This document shows positions 1-6,763 of a stretch of DNA of 7,766 nucleotides, in pieces. Made by a program: the position numbers and the translations under genes. The DNA lies in assembly GCA_028699735.1 (NCBI GenBank), contig JAQVUB010000103.1, positions 1 to 7,766 on the forward strand, given 5' to 3'. The notes beneath the pieces were generated by a model, which searched no databases, was not told the DNA's origin, and was given only the letters and a program-made list of their open reading frames with translations. How positions within the stretch are numbered: the stretch's first letter is position 1; every line of letters starts with the position of its first letter. Source of the stretch: Lentisphaeria bacterium. GTDB taxonomy: Bacteria > Verrucomicrobiota > Lentisphaeria > Oligosphaerales > Oligosphaeraceae.

Positions 1-1
1 T

Positions 2-475
2 CAGGGAAAAACTTGTCACGCGGCCTTGGGTGCAGAGATGGCGGGAAAAGTGCTTGCTGACCTGGGCATCATGATTCCAGAATTCATCGAACAGGTCGCC
101 GCCTGCGTGCGTACACACCGATACCGGGGGCGTACTGCCGAAAAACCTGCCAGTCTGGAGGCCAAAGTAGTTTTTGATGCCGATAAGCTGGACAGTCTTG
201 GTGCCATCGGTCTGGCTCGTGCCTTCCATTTTGCCGGCAGGATCGGTGCCAGAGTCCACAACAGCGAAGAAGAGGCACTGAATTCAAAAAGCTACAGCAG
301 TGAAGACAGCGCATACCGGGAATTTCTGGTCAAATTACGACACCTGCCCAAGGCTATGCTGACGGAATCCGGACGGAAATTTGCAGAAAAACGCTATCTA
401 CTGATGCAGGATTTTTTTCATGCTCTGGAACAGGAATGCAACGGCAAAGACTTATTCGAAAAATCCAACCGCTAG
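2..475 (+). CDS. HD-domain phosphohydrolase, 3' part (N-terminus outside window)
   Basis: The reading frame is open to the left edge and ends at a TAG at 473-475, giving 157 visible codons. The visible start reads QGKTCHAALGAEMAGKVL, so the TTG at 26 and ATG at 38 are internal codons rather than starts. This is the C-terminal two thirds of an uncharacterised HD-superfamily metal-dependent phosphohydrolase (COG1418/YedJ-like, recognised from memory). Supporting signatures are the CHAALGAEMA segment, a THRYRG segment about 35 residues in, and DADKLDSLGAIGLARAF, which carries the Asp-x-Asp metal/phosphate-site residues. The tail EFLVKLRHLPKAMLTESGRKFAEKR is also usual for this group. The HD dyad itself should lie just upstream of the window. 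The protein is probably cytosolic and its substrate is unknown; a nucleotide or phosphate ester is only an inference from the superfamily. It is convergent with the DUF116 gene and has no evident link to the carotenoid genes. Confidence 0.85.
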   Translation, partial: QGKTCHAALGAEMAGKVLADLGIMIPEFIEQVAACVRTHRYRGRTAEKPASLEAKVVFDADKLDSLGAIGLARAFHFAGRIGARVHNSEEEALNSKSYSSEDSAYREFLVKLRHLPKAMLTESGRKFAEKRYLLMQDFFHALEQECNGKDLFEKSNR

Positions 476-496
476 CCGTTCGAAAAAGAAACATAT

Positions 497-540
497 GGGT
501 GCACTTGTCAAAGGTTGACCCCATCCAAAAGGGTAGGGAC
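497..540 (+). repeat. Repeat unit A1, partial module of the dispersed family
   Basis: This segment begins GGGTGCACTT and continues TTGACCCCATCCAAAAGGG. It aligns by eye with the first 40 bases of copy B at 6797-6836, sharing GGGTGCA, GACCCC, TCCAAAA and GGG in order. Its ACCCCATC (518-525) is the exact reverse complement of GATGGGGT (564-571), so it can pair with the start of the next unit. It is read as a diverged or partial unit joined to A2. Alone the match is modest, so the call depends on the better-preserved copies. Confidence 0.5.
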
Positions 541-563
541 AATCCTCTTTTCTGAAAGATGAA

Positions 564-677
564 GATGGGGTACAGTTCCCAAAATAGGTCGAGGGCTTCC
601 AAAAAGGGTGCAGGTTTTAAAAGTGGCGCAAGCGGGCCGGTTACGCCATTTTTAAAATCTGCGCCCTGCATCTTTTT
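564..677 (+). repeat. Repeat unit A2 with long hairpin
   Basis: The modules in order are GGTACAGTTCCCAAAA, TAGGTCGAGGG, CCAAAAAGGGT and AAAAGTGGCGCAAGCGG. They match copy C (6966-7040, opposite strand) at about 61 of 73 hand-aligned columns. The right half of the unit is an imperfect inverted copy of its left half. The unit is non-coding, lies between two convergent genes, and appears again more than 6 kb away. That makes it a dispersed palindromic element (REP/MITE-like) rather than part of either gene. No transposase is visible in the window. Confidence 0.75.
601..677. terminator. Probable bidirectional intrinsic terminator
   Basis: Bases 606-633 and 639-666 form a 28-bp imperfect stem with a 5-nt loop (634-638). 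By hand, 23 of 28 positions are perfectly complementary, and three of the remaining five are G-U wobbles on the + transcript. A run of A (601-605) precedes the stem and a TCTTTTT tract (671-677) follows it, so either strand gives a hairpin followed by a U-run. It sits 125 bp past the HD-gene stop and 20 bp past the DUF116 stop, the expected place for a shared terminator of convergent genes. The structure is seen directly; the function is inferred. It is formed from the dispersed repeat. Confidence 0.6.
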
Positions 678-686
678 GCGCGTTTA

Positions 687-1145
687 TCAATCCGTTTTTT
701 TTGTCGGGTGGTCGATCAGACATTGGATTGCCTGCTCGACCTCTAGTGGGTCTACACAGGTATTGCAGCAATCTCCACAGGGGCGTTGGTTGGCTACTGC
801 AAGCACTGGTTTCGGCAATGTCGCAAAAATGCCGCCGAGCAGCTCTTTTTCACAGGCTACGGCAATGACTGCGGCAACTTCAGGGCGGCGGACTTCTGCA
901 ACGGCTCTGCGACCGCCACTGGCCAACACGCAACGGATGCCATATTTTTCAGTCAGATCTCGCATCTGAGCAATCCGGCAACGTCCGCATTTTTTGCAGT
1001 GCTGAACATCTTCTTTAACATTTTCTTTGCAACCATTCCATTGCATACAATGTGGCAGCAGTAAAAGGAGGTGTTTGGGGGCAACTTTGACATGTCTGAA
1101 TCGGGTCAGCGCATTATTGCAGTTGATGAGCCATTGTTTGATCAT
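687..1145 (-). CDS. Short DUF116 family protein, cysteine-rich, last gene of the operon
   Basis: This 152-residue protein matches DUF116 (COG1852), whose function is unknown. The family-type blocks are LLLLLPHCMQ (26-35), CKKCGRCRI (50-58), ASGGRRAVAEV (75-85), VIAVACEKEL (93-102) and NQRPCGDCCNTCVDPLEVE (119-137). There are 13 cysteines, including C50-x2-C53-x2-C56 and C123-x2-CC-x2-C130, which suggests an Fe-S or other metal site (inference). I chose the ATG at 1145 because AAGGA lies 8 nt upstream and it leaves a 34-bp gap after aldH. An earlier in-frame start at 1211 would overlap aldH and adds a basic, non-family-like N-terminus. As I recall, DUF116 proteins usually carry an extra N-terminal, often membrane-spanning region; this one is almost only the core domain. 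It is probably co-transcribed with the carotenoid genes. Its role there is unknown. Confidence 0.85.
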   Translation of the reverse strand: MIKQWLINCNNALTRFRHVKVAPKHLLLLLPHCMQWNGCKENVKEDVQHCKKCGRCRIAQMRDLTEKYGIRCVLASGGRRAVAEVRRPEVAAVIAVACEKELLGGIFATLPKPVLAVANQRPCGDCCNTCVDPLEVEQAIQCLIDHPTKKTD

Positions 1146-1179
1146 CGCAAAATTCCTTCGGAGAGGGCACGCCCTGAAT

Positions 1180-2586
1180 TTATTCCTGGTCGTTGTCCTG
1201 GCTGAAGCCAAGGATTGTTCTGGTCAGTGAGCTGTAGGGCGGATAGCGCAGTTTGGGGTCAGGCCAGCAGCGTTGTTTTAAGATACTTTGGCGATGACTG
1301 AACGTATCGAAACCGGCCTTACCATGATAAGCTCCCATGCCGCTGGCACCCAGTCCGCCAAATGGTAAATCGTGTACCGTCAGATGCAGGAGGATGTCAT
1401 TCATGCAGATACCGCCGCAGGGAACCGCTTCCAAAACCTGATCCTGTACCGCACGGGAACTGCTGAAAAGGTACAGCGCCAGCGGAGTAGGCCGACGGTT
1501 GATAAAATCCAGGGCAGAGGCTAAAGTTGCATAGGGCAGGATGGGCAAAATCGGCCCGAAGATTTCTTCCTGCATCACCCGGCTGTCGGGTTTGACTTCG
1601 CTGAGCAGAGTCGGTTCCAGGTAACGAAGCATACGGTCGTTTCGGCCACCGTGGAGGATATGACCATCCCCGAGTAAGGTCAACAATCGCTGAAAGTGTG
1701 CGTCATTGATAATACGGCTGTAGTCCGGGCTGTTTTGCGGATCCGATCCAAAAAATTCCAACAGGCTTTTGATGCATTCGGTAGTGAGTGCATCGGCGTA
1801 ATGCTGGTCGACGAGGACATAATCCGGGGCGACGCAGGTTTGTCCGGCATTGAGGAATTTACCCCAGACGATCCGTCTTGCTGCGACTTTGATATCCGCG
1901 TTTTTTTCCACCAGGCAGGGGGATTTTCCACCCAGTTCCAGAGTCACTGGTGTCAGTTGAGAAGCTGCTGCGGCTATGACTTGACGTCCGACAGCGGTAC
2001 TGCCGGTAAAAAAGATGTAATTGACCGGCATGGCGGTCCAAGTTGCTGCCAGTTCTGGCGGGCCGGTGACCACTGCGACGGCATCCTGATCGAGATATTT
2101 CGGGATGAGCTGAGCCAGCAAAGCGCTGCTGGCTGCTGCCAGTTCAGAAGGCTTAAGGACGGCGCAATTGCCAGCGGCCAATGCTGAAACAAGGGGAAGC
2201 AGCGCCAGCTGTACAGGATAATTCCATGGCGAAAGTATCAAAACCGTTCCATAGGGACAAGGGCGGACTTCGGCCCGGGCACCCGGCAGGCGAAACGGCA
2301 CTGAAACGCGCTTTGGACTGCTCCAGCGTTGAAGTTGACGCAAAGCCATCGCTATTTCCTCAAGAACAAAGCCGGTTTCGCTTAGAAAGACTTCAAAGGG
2401 CGATTTTCCCAGGTCAGCAGCCAATGCTGCAGCGATTTCCCCTGCATGCGTTTTGATCATGATCTGCAGCTGTTTGAGCTGCTGTTTACGCCATGGCAAT
2501 GTGCGTGTGCGCCCAGCTCTGAAACAGTTCTGCAGGCGTCTAAGAATTTCGTGCTGATTTTCCTGATTAATCACGCGATCAGGCAC
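1180..2586 (-). CDS. aldH: Aldehyde dehydrogenase, AldH-like (probable carotenoid-aldehyde dehydrogenase)
   Basis: This is a 468-residue ALDH-superfamily enzyme of the class-3-like type, oxidising an aldehyde to an acid with NAD(P)+. Visible features are PWNYP with the oxyanion-hole Asn122, the cofactor-loop segment FFTGSTAVG (192-200), the general base Glu217 in LELGGKSP and the nucleophile Cys251 in NAGQTCVAPDY. The tail PFGGLGASGMGAYHGKAGFDTF is typical. From memory it closely resembles Staphylococcus aureus AldH, which converts 4,4'-diaponeurosporenal to the carboxylate in staphyloxanthin synthesis. Shared stretches include IMQEEIFGPILPIL. With a CrtP-like oxidase directly upstream, oxidation of a C30 carotenoid aldehyde is the best reading. 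A fatty or aromatic aldehyde substrate is the alternative. The start is GTG (2584-2586) behind a weak AAGAAG; another GTG four codons later is possible. It lies 125 bp after crtP and 34 bp before DUF116. Confidence 0.92.
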   Translation of the reverse strand: MPDRVINQENQHEILRRLQNCFRAGRTRTLPWRKQQLKQLQIMIKTHAGEIAAALAADLGKSPFEVFLSETGFVLEEIAMALRQLQRWSSPKRVSVPFRLPGARAEVRPCPYGTVLILSPWNYPVQLALLPLVSALAAGNCAVLKPSELAAASSALLAQLIPKYLDQDAVAVVTGPPELAATWTAMPVNYIFFTGSTAVGRQVIAAAASQLTPVTLELGGKSPCLVEKNADIKVAARRIVWGKFLNAGQTCVAPDYVLVDQHYADALTTECIKSLLEFFGSDPQNSPDYSRIINDAHFQRLLTLLGDGHILHGGRNDRMLRYLEPTLLSEVKPDSRVMQEEIFGPILPILPYATLASALDFINRRPTPLALYLFSSSRAVQDQVLEAVPCGGICMNDILLHLTVHDLPFGGLGASGMGAYHGKAGFDTFSHRQSILKQRCWPDPKLRYPPYSSLTRTILGFSQDNDQE

Positions 2587-2711
2587 CTTCTTGGCTTTTT
2601 TAATAAAAATTTGAACTGCTGAGGCATAGACTCGATGGAGACTAATGGACTTGGCTTTTCCGGACAGGGCGCAAACAATTTAAGAATTAAAACAATCTAT
2701 GGGGGGCGATG
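2587..2711. other. 125-bp gap between crtP-like and aldH genes
   Basis: This is the largest gap inside the operon. It is AT-rich on the crtP side and directly before the aldH start codon. I found no convincing -35/-10 pair, no terminator hairpin and no open frame. The only internal repetition is a short direct repeat, CTTGGCTTTT at about 2590 and 2650. A weak internal promoter for aldH cannot be excluded. Confidence 0.4.
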
Positions 2712-4229
2712 TCAGTCTTCTTTTTCCTTTGCAGCATCCATTTTTTTGAGGATGATATCGCTGGCAAGTTGCCCACACAGGGTAACCATCGGCATGCCCC
2801 CGCCAGGATTTACGCTGCCGCCGACAAACAGCAGATTGTCAAATTCGCGGCTTTGTTTGGGAGCCTTGAAGGCCTGATTTTTCCAGAGATCACTGACTAC
2901 GCCGTAGATAGAGCCGCCGTTGGATGCGTACAGGGACTGGATATCATACGGAGTCCAGAAGTGTTCAACAACCACGTGTCTGCGGAGGTCTTTCATGCCC
3001 ATGCGTTCAAGCTTGTCCAAGACTCGTTCTTTCAATGCCTGATAATCTTCGATGGAGCAAGGATGTTCTTCATTGATCCAAGGGATGTGCGGTAAGACCT
3101 TGATGTTGTCACAACCGGCCGGGGCAACCCGGGAGTCGCTGCGAGCCGGAGCCACTACGTAGAGAGTTGGATCATCGGGCAGCTGATGCCTTTGGAACAC
3201 CGTTTCGAAATGTTTTCTTTGATTTCCCGAAAAAAAGAAATTGTGATGTGCCAGGCAGTCATAGACGCGATCCACACCGAGATGAATAACAATCCCGGAA
3301 CAGGCCGGTTCAAACTTCTTCAGACGTCGTAATGATGATGGCGGCAGTTTCAGCAGCTTTCTAGAGGCGGGAATGACTTCCATGTTGCAAACGACCCAGT
3401 CCGCCGGATGAAACTGCCCTCCCGCTTGTACTCCGGTGACTCGTTTTCCTTCCGTGGCAATTTCTGTCACTTCGCAGTTGCAGTGTATGGATACTCCCAG
3501 TTCCCTGATGGCTCTTTCCAGGCCGCGAGAAAGATTGTACATGCCGCCGTCGACATACCAAAGACCGTAACCAAACTGAATATGCGGCATCAGATTCATG
3601 AAACCTGGTGCGCGCAACGCGGAGGAGCCGACGTATTTAATGAAGAAGTCAAAGATATCCTGCAGGTACGGGTTGGGCAGGCGCCGGCACACCGAACGGT
3701 GCATGGTGTTGAGGAAGTCCAGCCCGAAGACACGCCATTTGTAGTATTTCAGCAATTCTGGCAAAGAATCCAGACCTTGCTGGAAATATCCCTCTTCAAC
3801 CAGGTCGTACTGCTGTTTACTGTAGAGAAGAAATTCCTGGAAGTGCTGTTCCAGGCCGGATCCGGCTTTGGCCAGCTGCTGTCGCATCCGCTCAGGGTCG
3901 GGGTCGAGATCAATCACCTTCCCATCCTCAAAAAAGTTTCGCCAGTGGGGGGTGACCGGCAGCAGAGTGACGTAATCCTCAAAGCGCTTGCCGGCTCGGG
4001 CAAAGAGCTGCTGAAAGATTTGCGGCAGGGTAAAGATGGAAGGCCCCAGATCAAAACTGAAACCATCCCGGGTTAAAACATTCAGCTTGCCTCCGAGATG
4101 GCTGTTTTTTTCAAAGAGGTTGACACGGCAACCGGACGCTGCCAGCGATAGCGCAGCAGAAAGCCCTCCCAGTCCCGCGCCGACAACTGCCACCTCAGAA
4201 TCATTTCGATTATTTGTGTAGGCACTCAT
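2712..4229 (-). CDS. crtP: CrtP/CrtNb-like diapocarotenoid terminal oxidase (FAD-dependent)
   Basis: This 505-residue member of the carotenoid desaturase/oxidase flavoprotein family has an N-terminal Rossmann motif GAGLGG (17-22) and Glu40 in NLFEKNSHLGGK for FAD ribose binding. Its C-terminal FAD motif is FVGGSVNPGGGMPMVTL (468-484). The subfamily is set by stretches I recall from S. aureus CrtP: FFIKYVGSSALRAP, GLWYVDGG, CNMEVIP, LAHHNFFFSG, LPDDPT and NIKVLPHIPWI. CrtP (CrtNb in Methylomonas) oxidises the terminal methyl of diaponeurosporene or diapolycopene to an aldehyde. A plain desaturase is the alternative, but the SVNPGGGMP signature favours the oxidase. I chose the ATG at 4229, behind a weak GGAAA; the ATG at 4289 would extend 60 bp further into ispH. 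The start overlaps the ispH end by 20 bp, suggesting translational coupling. AldH, next in the operon, would act on its product. Confidence 0.88.
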   Translation of the reverse strand: MSAYTNNRNDSEVAVVGAGLGGLSAALSLAASGCRVNLFEKNSHLGGKLNVLTRDGFSFDLGPSIFTLPQIFQQLFARAGKRFEDYVTLLPVTPHWRNFFEDGKVIDLDPDPERMRQQLAKAGSGLEQHFQEFLLYSKQQYDLVEEGYFQQGLDSLPELLKYYKWRVFGLDFLNTMHRSVCRRLPNPYLQDIFDFFIKYVGSSALRAPGFMNLMPHIQFGYGLWYVDGGMYNLSRGLERAIRELGVSIHCNCEVTEIATEGKRVTGVQAGGQFHPADWVVCNMEVIPASRKLLKLPPSSLRRLKKFEPACSGIVIHLGVDRVYDCLAHHNFFFSGNQRKHFETVFQRHQLPDDPTLYVVAPARSDSRVAPAGCDNIKVLPHIPWINEEHPCSIEDYQALKERVLDKLERMGMKDLRRHVVVEHFWTPYDIQSLYASNGGSIYGVVSDLWKNQAFKAPKQSREFDNLLFVGGSVNPGGGMPMVTLCGQLASDIILKKMDAAKEKED

Positions 4230-5166
4230 TTGTGTTTCCGCTTGTAACGGATGTCCGTTGCGTCTCCGAATCGATGCAAGAAACTCCAACCGAAAAGATC
4301 ACTGCGCCATCAGGCCGTTTGATTTCTTCGATTACCGCTTGAATAAAGGAATCCGGTGTCGAGGCACCAGCGGTAATTCCGACAGCATCCATGTCCTGCC
4401 AAGGCAGTTTTTGCAAATCGTCCAATGAACTGATCAGGGTCGCGTTAGCGCCGGCCTCGCGGGCTACTTCCACCAGGCGCAGCGAATTTGAACTGTTTTG
4501 TGCACCAAGTACCAGAACGTGTTTGACCAGAGAAGCCAGCCTGCGAACCGCAATCTGCCGGCTTCGGACGGCACTGCAAATGTCACTTTGCGGCAAGGTC
4601 GCCAGCTTTGGAAAACGTCGACACAATACGCTGACTGTTTTCTCCGTATCGGAGATGCTCAGGGTCGTCTGGGTCACCAGGGCAACGGGTATACCCTGAG
4701 GAACCTGTATGTCTTCGGCCTCATCCGGATTTTCGATGACCAGGACGGAGCCAGGAGCTTCCCCGATCACCCCGCGGACTTCGTCATGGCCGCGATGTCC
4801 GACCAGGAAAACCAGATGCCCTTCTGCGACAAACTGCCGCACCTTGCTGTGGATTCTGGCGACAAAGGGGCAAGTGGCGTCAATCACACGCAATTGTCGC
4901 TGCGAGGCTTCCGCCAACAGTGCAGGCGAAACTCCGTGTGCACTAAAAACAAGGACCGCAGCAACCGGCACTTCACTCAGATTTTCCACAAAACGGACTC
5001 CCCTTGCAGTGAACTGCTCGATAACTTGGCGGTTATGCACGAGTTCCCGATAGCAGTAGATTGGGGTATCCAGATCTTGCAAGGCTTGATCGAGCATGTC
5101 AACGGCTCGCTTGACACCTGCACAGAATCCGGCTGGTTCGGCCAAAAGGATACGCTTTAAAGGCAT
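4210..5166 (-). CDS. ispH: 4-hydroxy-3-methylbut-2-enyl diphosphate reductase (IspH/LytB)
   Basis: IspH is the last enzyme of the MEP pathway. It reductively dehydrates HMBPP to IPP and DMAPP using a [4Fe-4S] cluster in the cytosol. The 318-residue length matches the family (E. coli 316). The cluster cysteines are C15 (GFCAGVKRAV), C99 (DATCPFV) and C197 (DICSAVRSRQ). Substrate-pocket residues are H44 (VHNRQV), H77 (SAHGVSP), H127 and the proton-donor E129 (GHDEV), T167-T168 (TQTTLS), S225-S226-N227 (NSSNSLRLVEVA) and S-T in GITAGASTPDSFI. The segment after C197 usually reads [YN]AT..NRQ; here the Thr is Val. The start is the ATG at 5166, because GGAGAG lies 5 nt upstream and overlaps the preceding gene's stop; an upstream in-frame ATG at 5208 would overlap crtN. 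It lies 13 bp after crtN and overlaps crtP, so it is a true operon member feeding carotenoid precursor supply. Confidence 0.97.
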   Translation of the reverse strand: MPLKRILLAEPAGFCAGVKRAVDMLDQALQDLDTPIYCYRELVHNRQVIEQFTARGVRFVENLSEVPVAAVLVFSAHGVSPALLAEASQRQLRVIDATCPFVARIHSKVRQFVAEGHLVFLVGHRGHDEVRGVIGEAPGSVLVIENPDEAEDIQVPQGIPVALVTQTTLSISDTEKTVSVLCRRFPKLATLPQSDICSAVRSRQIAVRRLASLVKHVLVLGAQNSSNSLRLVEVAREAGANATLISSLDDLQKLPWQDMDAVGITAGASTPDSFIQAVIEEIKRPDGAVIFSVGVSCIDSETQRTSVTSGNTNECLHK

Positions 5167-5179
5167 GGAGACTCTCCAC

Positions 5180-6667
5180 TCAGTTCGAGCCGGTGATAAG
5201 ATTGGCAACTATCAGTCCGGACTGGTAGATGGTGGGCAGTCCGCTGCCCGGATGAGTTCCCCCGCCGACCAGCCAGCAATGCTGCAGTTCTTCAAAACGG
5301 TTGCGTGGACGCAAATACAGCATCTGGGAAAAGTTGTGGGTCAGGTTGAAAGTGGCTCCTGCATAGACATTGCAGTCATCCTGCCAGTTTTGCGGGGTGA
5401 TCATTTTTTCCGCGACAATATGCTGACGCAGGTCAGGCATACCGCCGCGATTTTCGAGAGCATCTAGAATGCGGTTACGGATATCCGCAGCCTCCAGTGT
5501 CCAGTCGACCTTGCCACGCAAATTTGTGCAGGGCACCAGGATGTAAACAGCGGATTGTCCGGCAGGGGCGAGACTGTCATCCGTAATGCTGGGATTATGC
5601 ACATAAAAAGAGAAATCTTCTGAAAAGACACCGCCATTGAAGATTTCATCGACATTTTTGCGATAATCTTTGGCGAAGACGATGGTATGGTGTGGCATGG
5701 GATAAATCTTGTTTACACCCAGGTAAAGCATAAACGTGGAACAGGAAAAACGCTTTTTTTTCAGGCGTTCCGGCGAATATTTTCGCAGTACACCGGTTGG
5801 AACGAGGTTGCACATTGCGTGCGCAAAATCGGCATTGATGATCACTTCATCACCGGTAACTTCCCTTCCATCTTGCAGCACAACTCCACGCACGCTGCGT
5901 CCATCGAGCAACAATTGGCGCACGGGTGTGTTCAGGTGCAGCTTGACGCCATTAGCGGTGGCAATTTCCGCCATTTTTTCTGAAATACGGTTGAGTCCTC
6001 CAAAGACGTGATAGATACCGAAATGGTGTTCGATGTAAGGGATAATGGCAAAGAGTCCGGGGCATTCCCAAGGCGACATACCGAGATATTTGGCTTGAAA
6101 AGTGAAGGAGAGGCTGAGTTTAGGGTCGGTAAAATATCCGTTGAGCAGGTCGTAGAGGGATTTGCCCAGCGCCAGATGCGGCAATGCCTTGAGCAGATTG
6201 AGAGAAAGCATACTGCTGAGTTTGTGATAGGGGCGTTCAAGACAAGGATAAAGACGAGCAAAACGGGCACCCTCGCGAGCAAGAAACCGTTCGCAGGTAT
6301 TTTCCCGACCGGGGAAACATCGTGCGATCTCCTGTTTCATCGCCTCGCAATCCGTCGTTGGCTCCATGCGTCGATCATCGAACTGCAGACGGTACATCGG
6401 TTCCAGGCGCTTGAATCGGAGCAGTTTCTCGCTCTTGGCTCCCGCTTCTGCAAAGACTTTGTCGAGTACTTCTTTGAGCATGAGGAAGGTCGGCCCCAGA
6501 TCAAAATGGAAGTTATTCAGCGTCACACGCGCATTCCGCCCGCCAACCTGTGGCTGTTTTTCAAAAACCTCGACTTCACAACCCCTTTTACCGAGAATCA
6601 TCGCTGCGGTCAAACCGCCCGGACCCGCCCCTACTACCAGCACACGTTTGGCTTTCTGCATGGCCAT
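5180..6667 (-). CDS. crtN: CrtN/CrtI-type carotenoid desaturase (FAD-dependent)
   Basis: This 495-residue phytoene/diapophytoene desaturase-family flavoprotein starts with a Rossmann motif VVGAGPGG (11-18). Glu36 lies in VEVFEKQPQVGGR, followed by FHFDLGPTFLM. It ends with the family FAD motif LVGGGTHPGSGLP (466-478). Mid-protein blocks such as AKYLGMSPWECPGLFAIIPYIEHHFGIYHVFGGL, split by family-conserved P, P and GG residues, and SLAPAG are typical. The family introduces successive double bonds into phytoene (C40) or dehydrosqualene/squalene (C30). A CrtP-like oxidase and an AldH in the same operon favour C30, but sequence alone does not exclude a CrtI-type C40 enzyme. It is the first gene after the promoter at 6736-6763. 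Two ATGs six bases apart (6667 and 6661) each have a plausible purine-rich site (AAAGG 8 nt upstream, AGAAAGG 6 nt upstream); I list the first. It is paralogous to, but clearly distinct from, the crtP-like gene. Confidence 0.9.
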   Translation of the reverse strand: MAMQKAKRVLVVGAGPGGLTAAMILGKRGCEVEVFEKQPQVGGRNARVTLNNFHFDLGPTFLMLKEVLDKVFAEAGAKSEKLLRFKRLEPMYRLQFDDRRMEPTTDCEAMKQEIARCFPGRENTCERFLAREGARFARLYPCLERPYHKLSSMLSLNLLKALPHLALGKSLYDLLNGYFTDPKLSLSFTFQAKYLGMSPWECPGLFAIIPYIEHHFGIYHVFGGLNRISEKMAEIATANGVKLHLNTPVRQLLLDGRSVRGVVLQDGREVTGDEVIINADFAHAMCNLVPTGVLRKYSPERLKKKRFSCSTFMLYLGVNKIYPMPHHTIVFAKDYRKNVDEIFNGGVFSEDFSFYVHNPSITDDSLAPAGQSAVYILVPCTNLRGKVDWTLEAADIRNRILDALENRGGMPDLRQHIVAEKMITPQNWQDDCNVYAGATFNLTHNFSQMLYLRPRNRFEELQHCWLVGGGTHPGSGLPTIYQSGLIVANLITGSN

Positions 6668-6735
6668 CCTTTCTACCTTTCCTCTGAAAAGTTTGAATTG
6701 GCACTGTCTTCAATAGCGAAAATGTATGTAAGGAT

Positions 6736-6763
6736 ATTTTACACCTTGCCGAACCAAAATCAA
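6736..6763 (-). promoter_or_regulatory. Probable sigma-70 promoter of the crt-ispH operon
   Basis: On the minus strand TTGATT (6763-6758) is followed after 16 bp by TAAAAT (6741-6736). Each differs from the consensus TTGACA / TATAAT by one or two bases. It lies 69 bp upstream of the crtN start codon, giving a leader of roughly 60 nt, and it is the best pair I found in the region. The -35 falls inside an 11-bp direct repeat that recurs at 6892-6902. Confidence 0.5.

Noticed and set aside
497..677. CRISPR array or tandem repeat
   Set aside because: Units differ in length and spacing, are partly inverted, and have no regular spacers.
559..969. 136-residue plus-strand open frame after the HD gene
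   Set aside because: It begins inside the dispersed repeat and runs antisense to the DUF116 gene; low-complexity translation.
2590..2660. CTTGGCTTTT direct repeat before aldH
   Set aside because: Short and T-rich with no associated promoter or operator pattern; likely chance.
3408..4076. 222-residue plus-strand open frame
   Set aside because: Antisense shadow of the CrtP-like gene; no family features.
4498..5160. 220-residue plus-strand open frame
   Set aside because: Antisense shadow of ispH; no family features.
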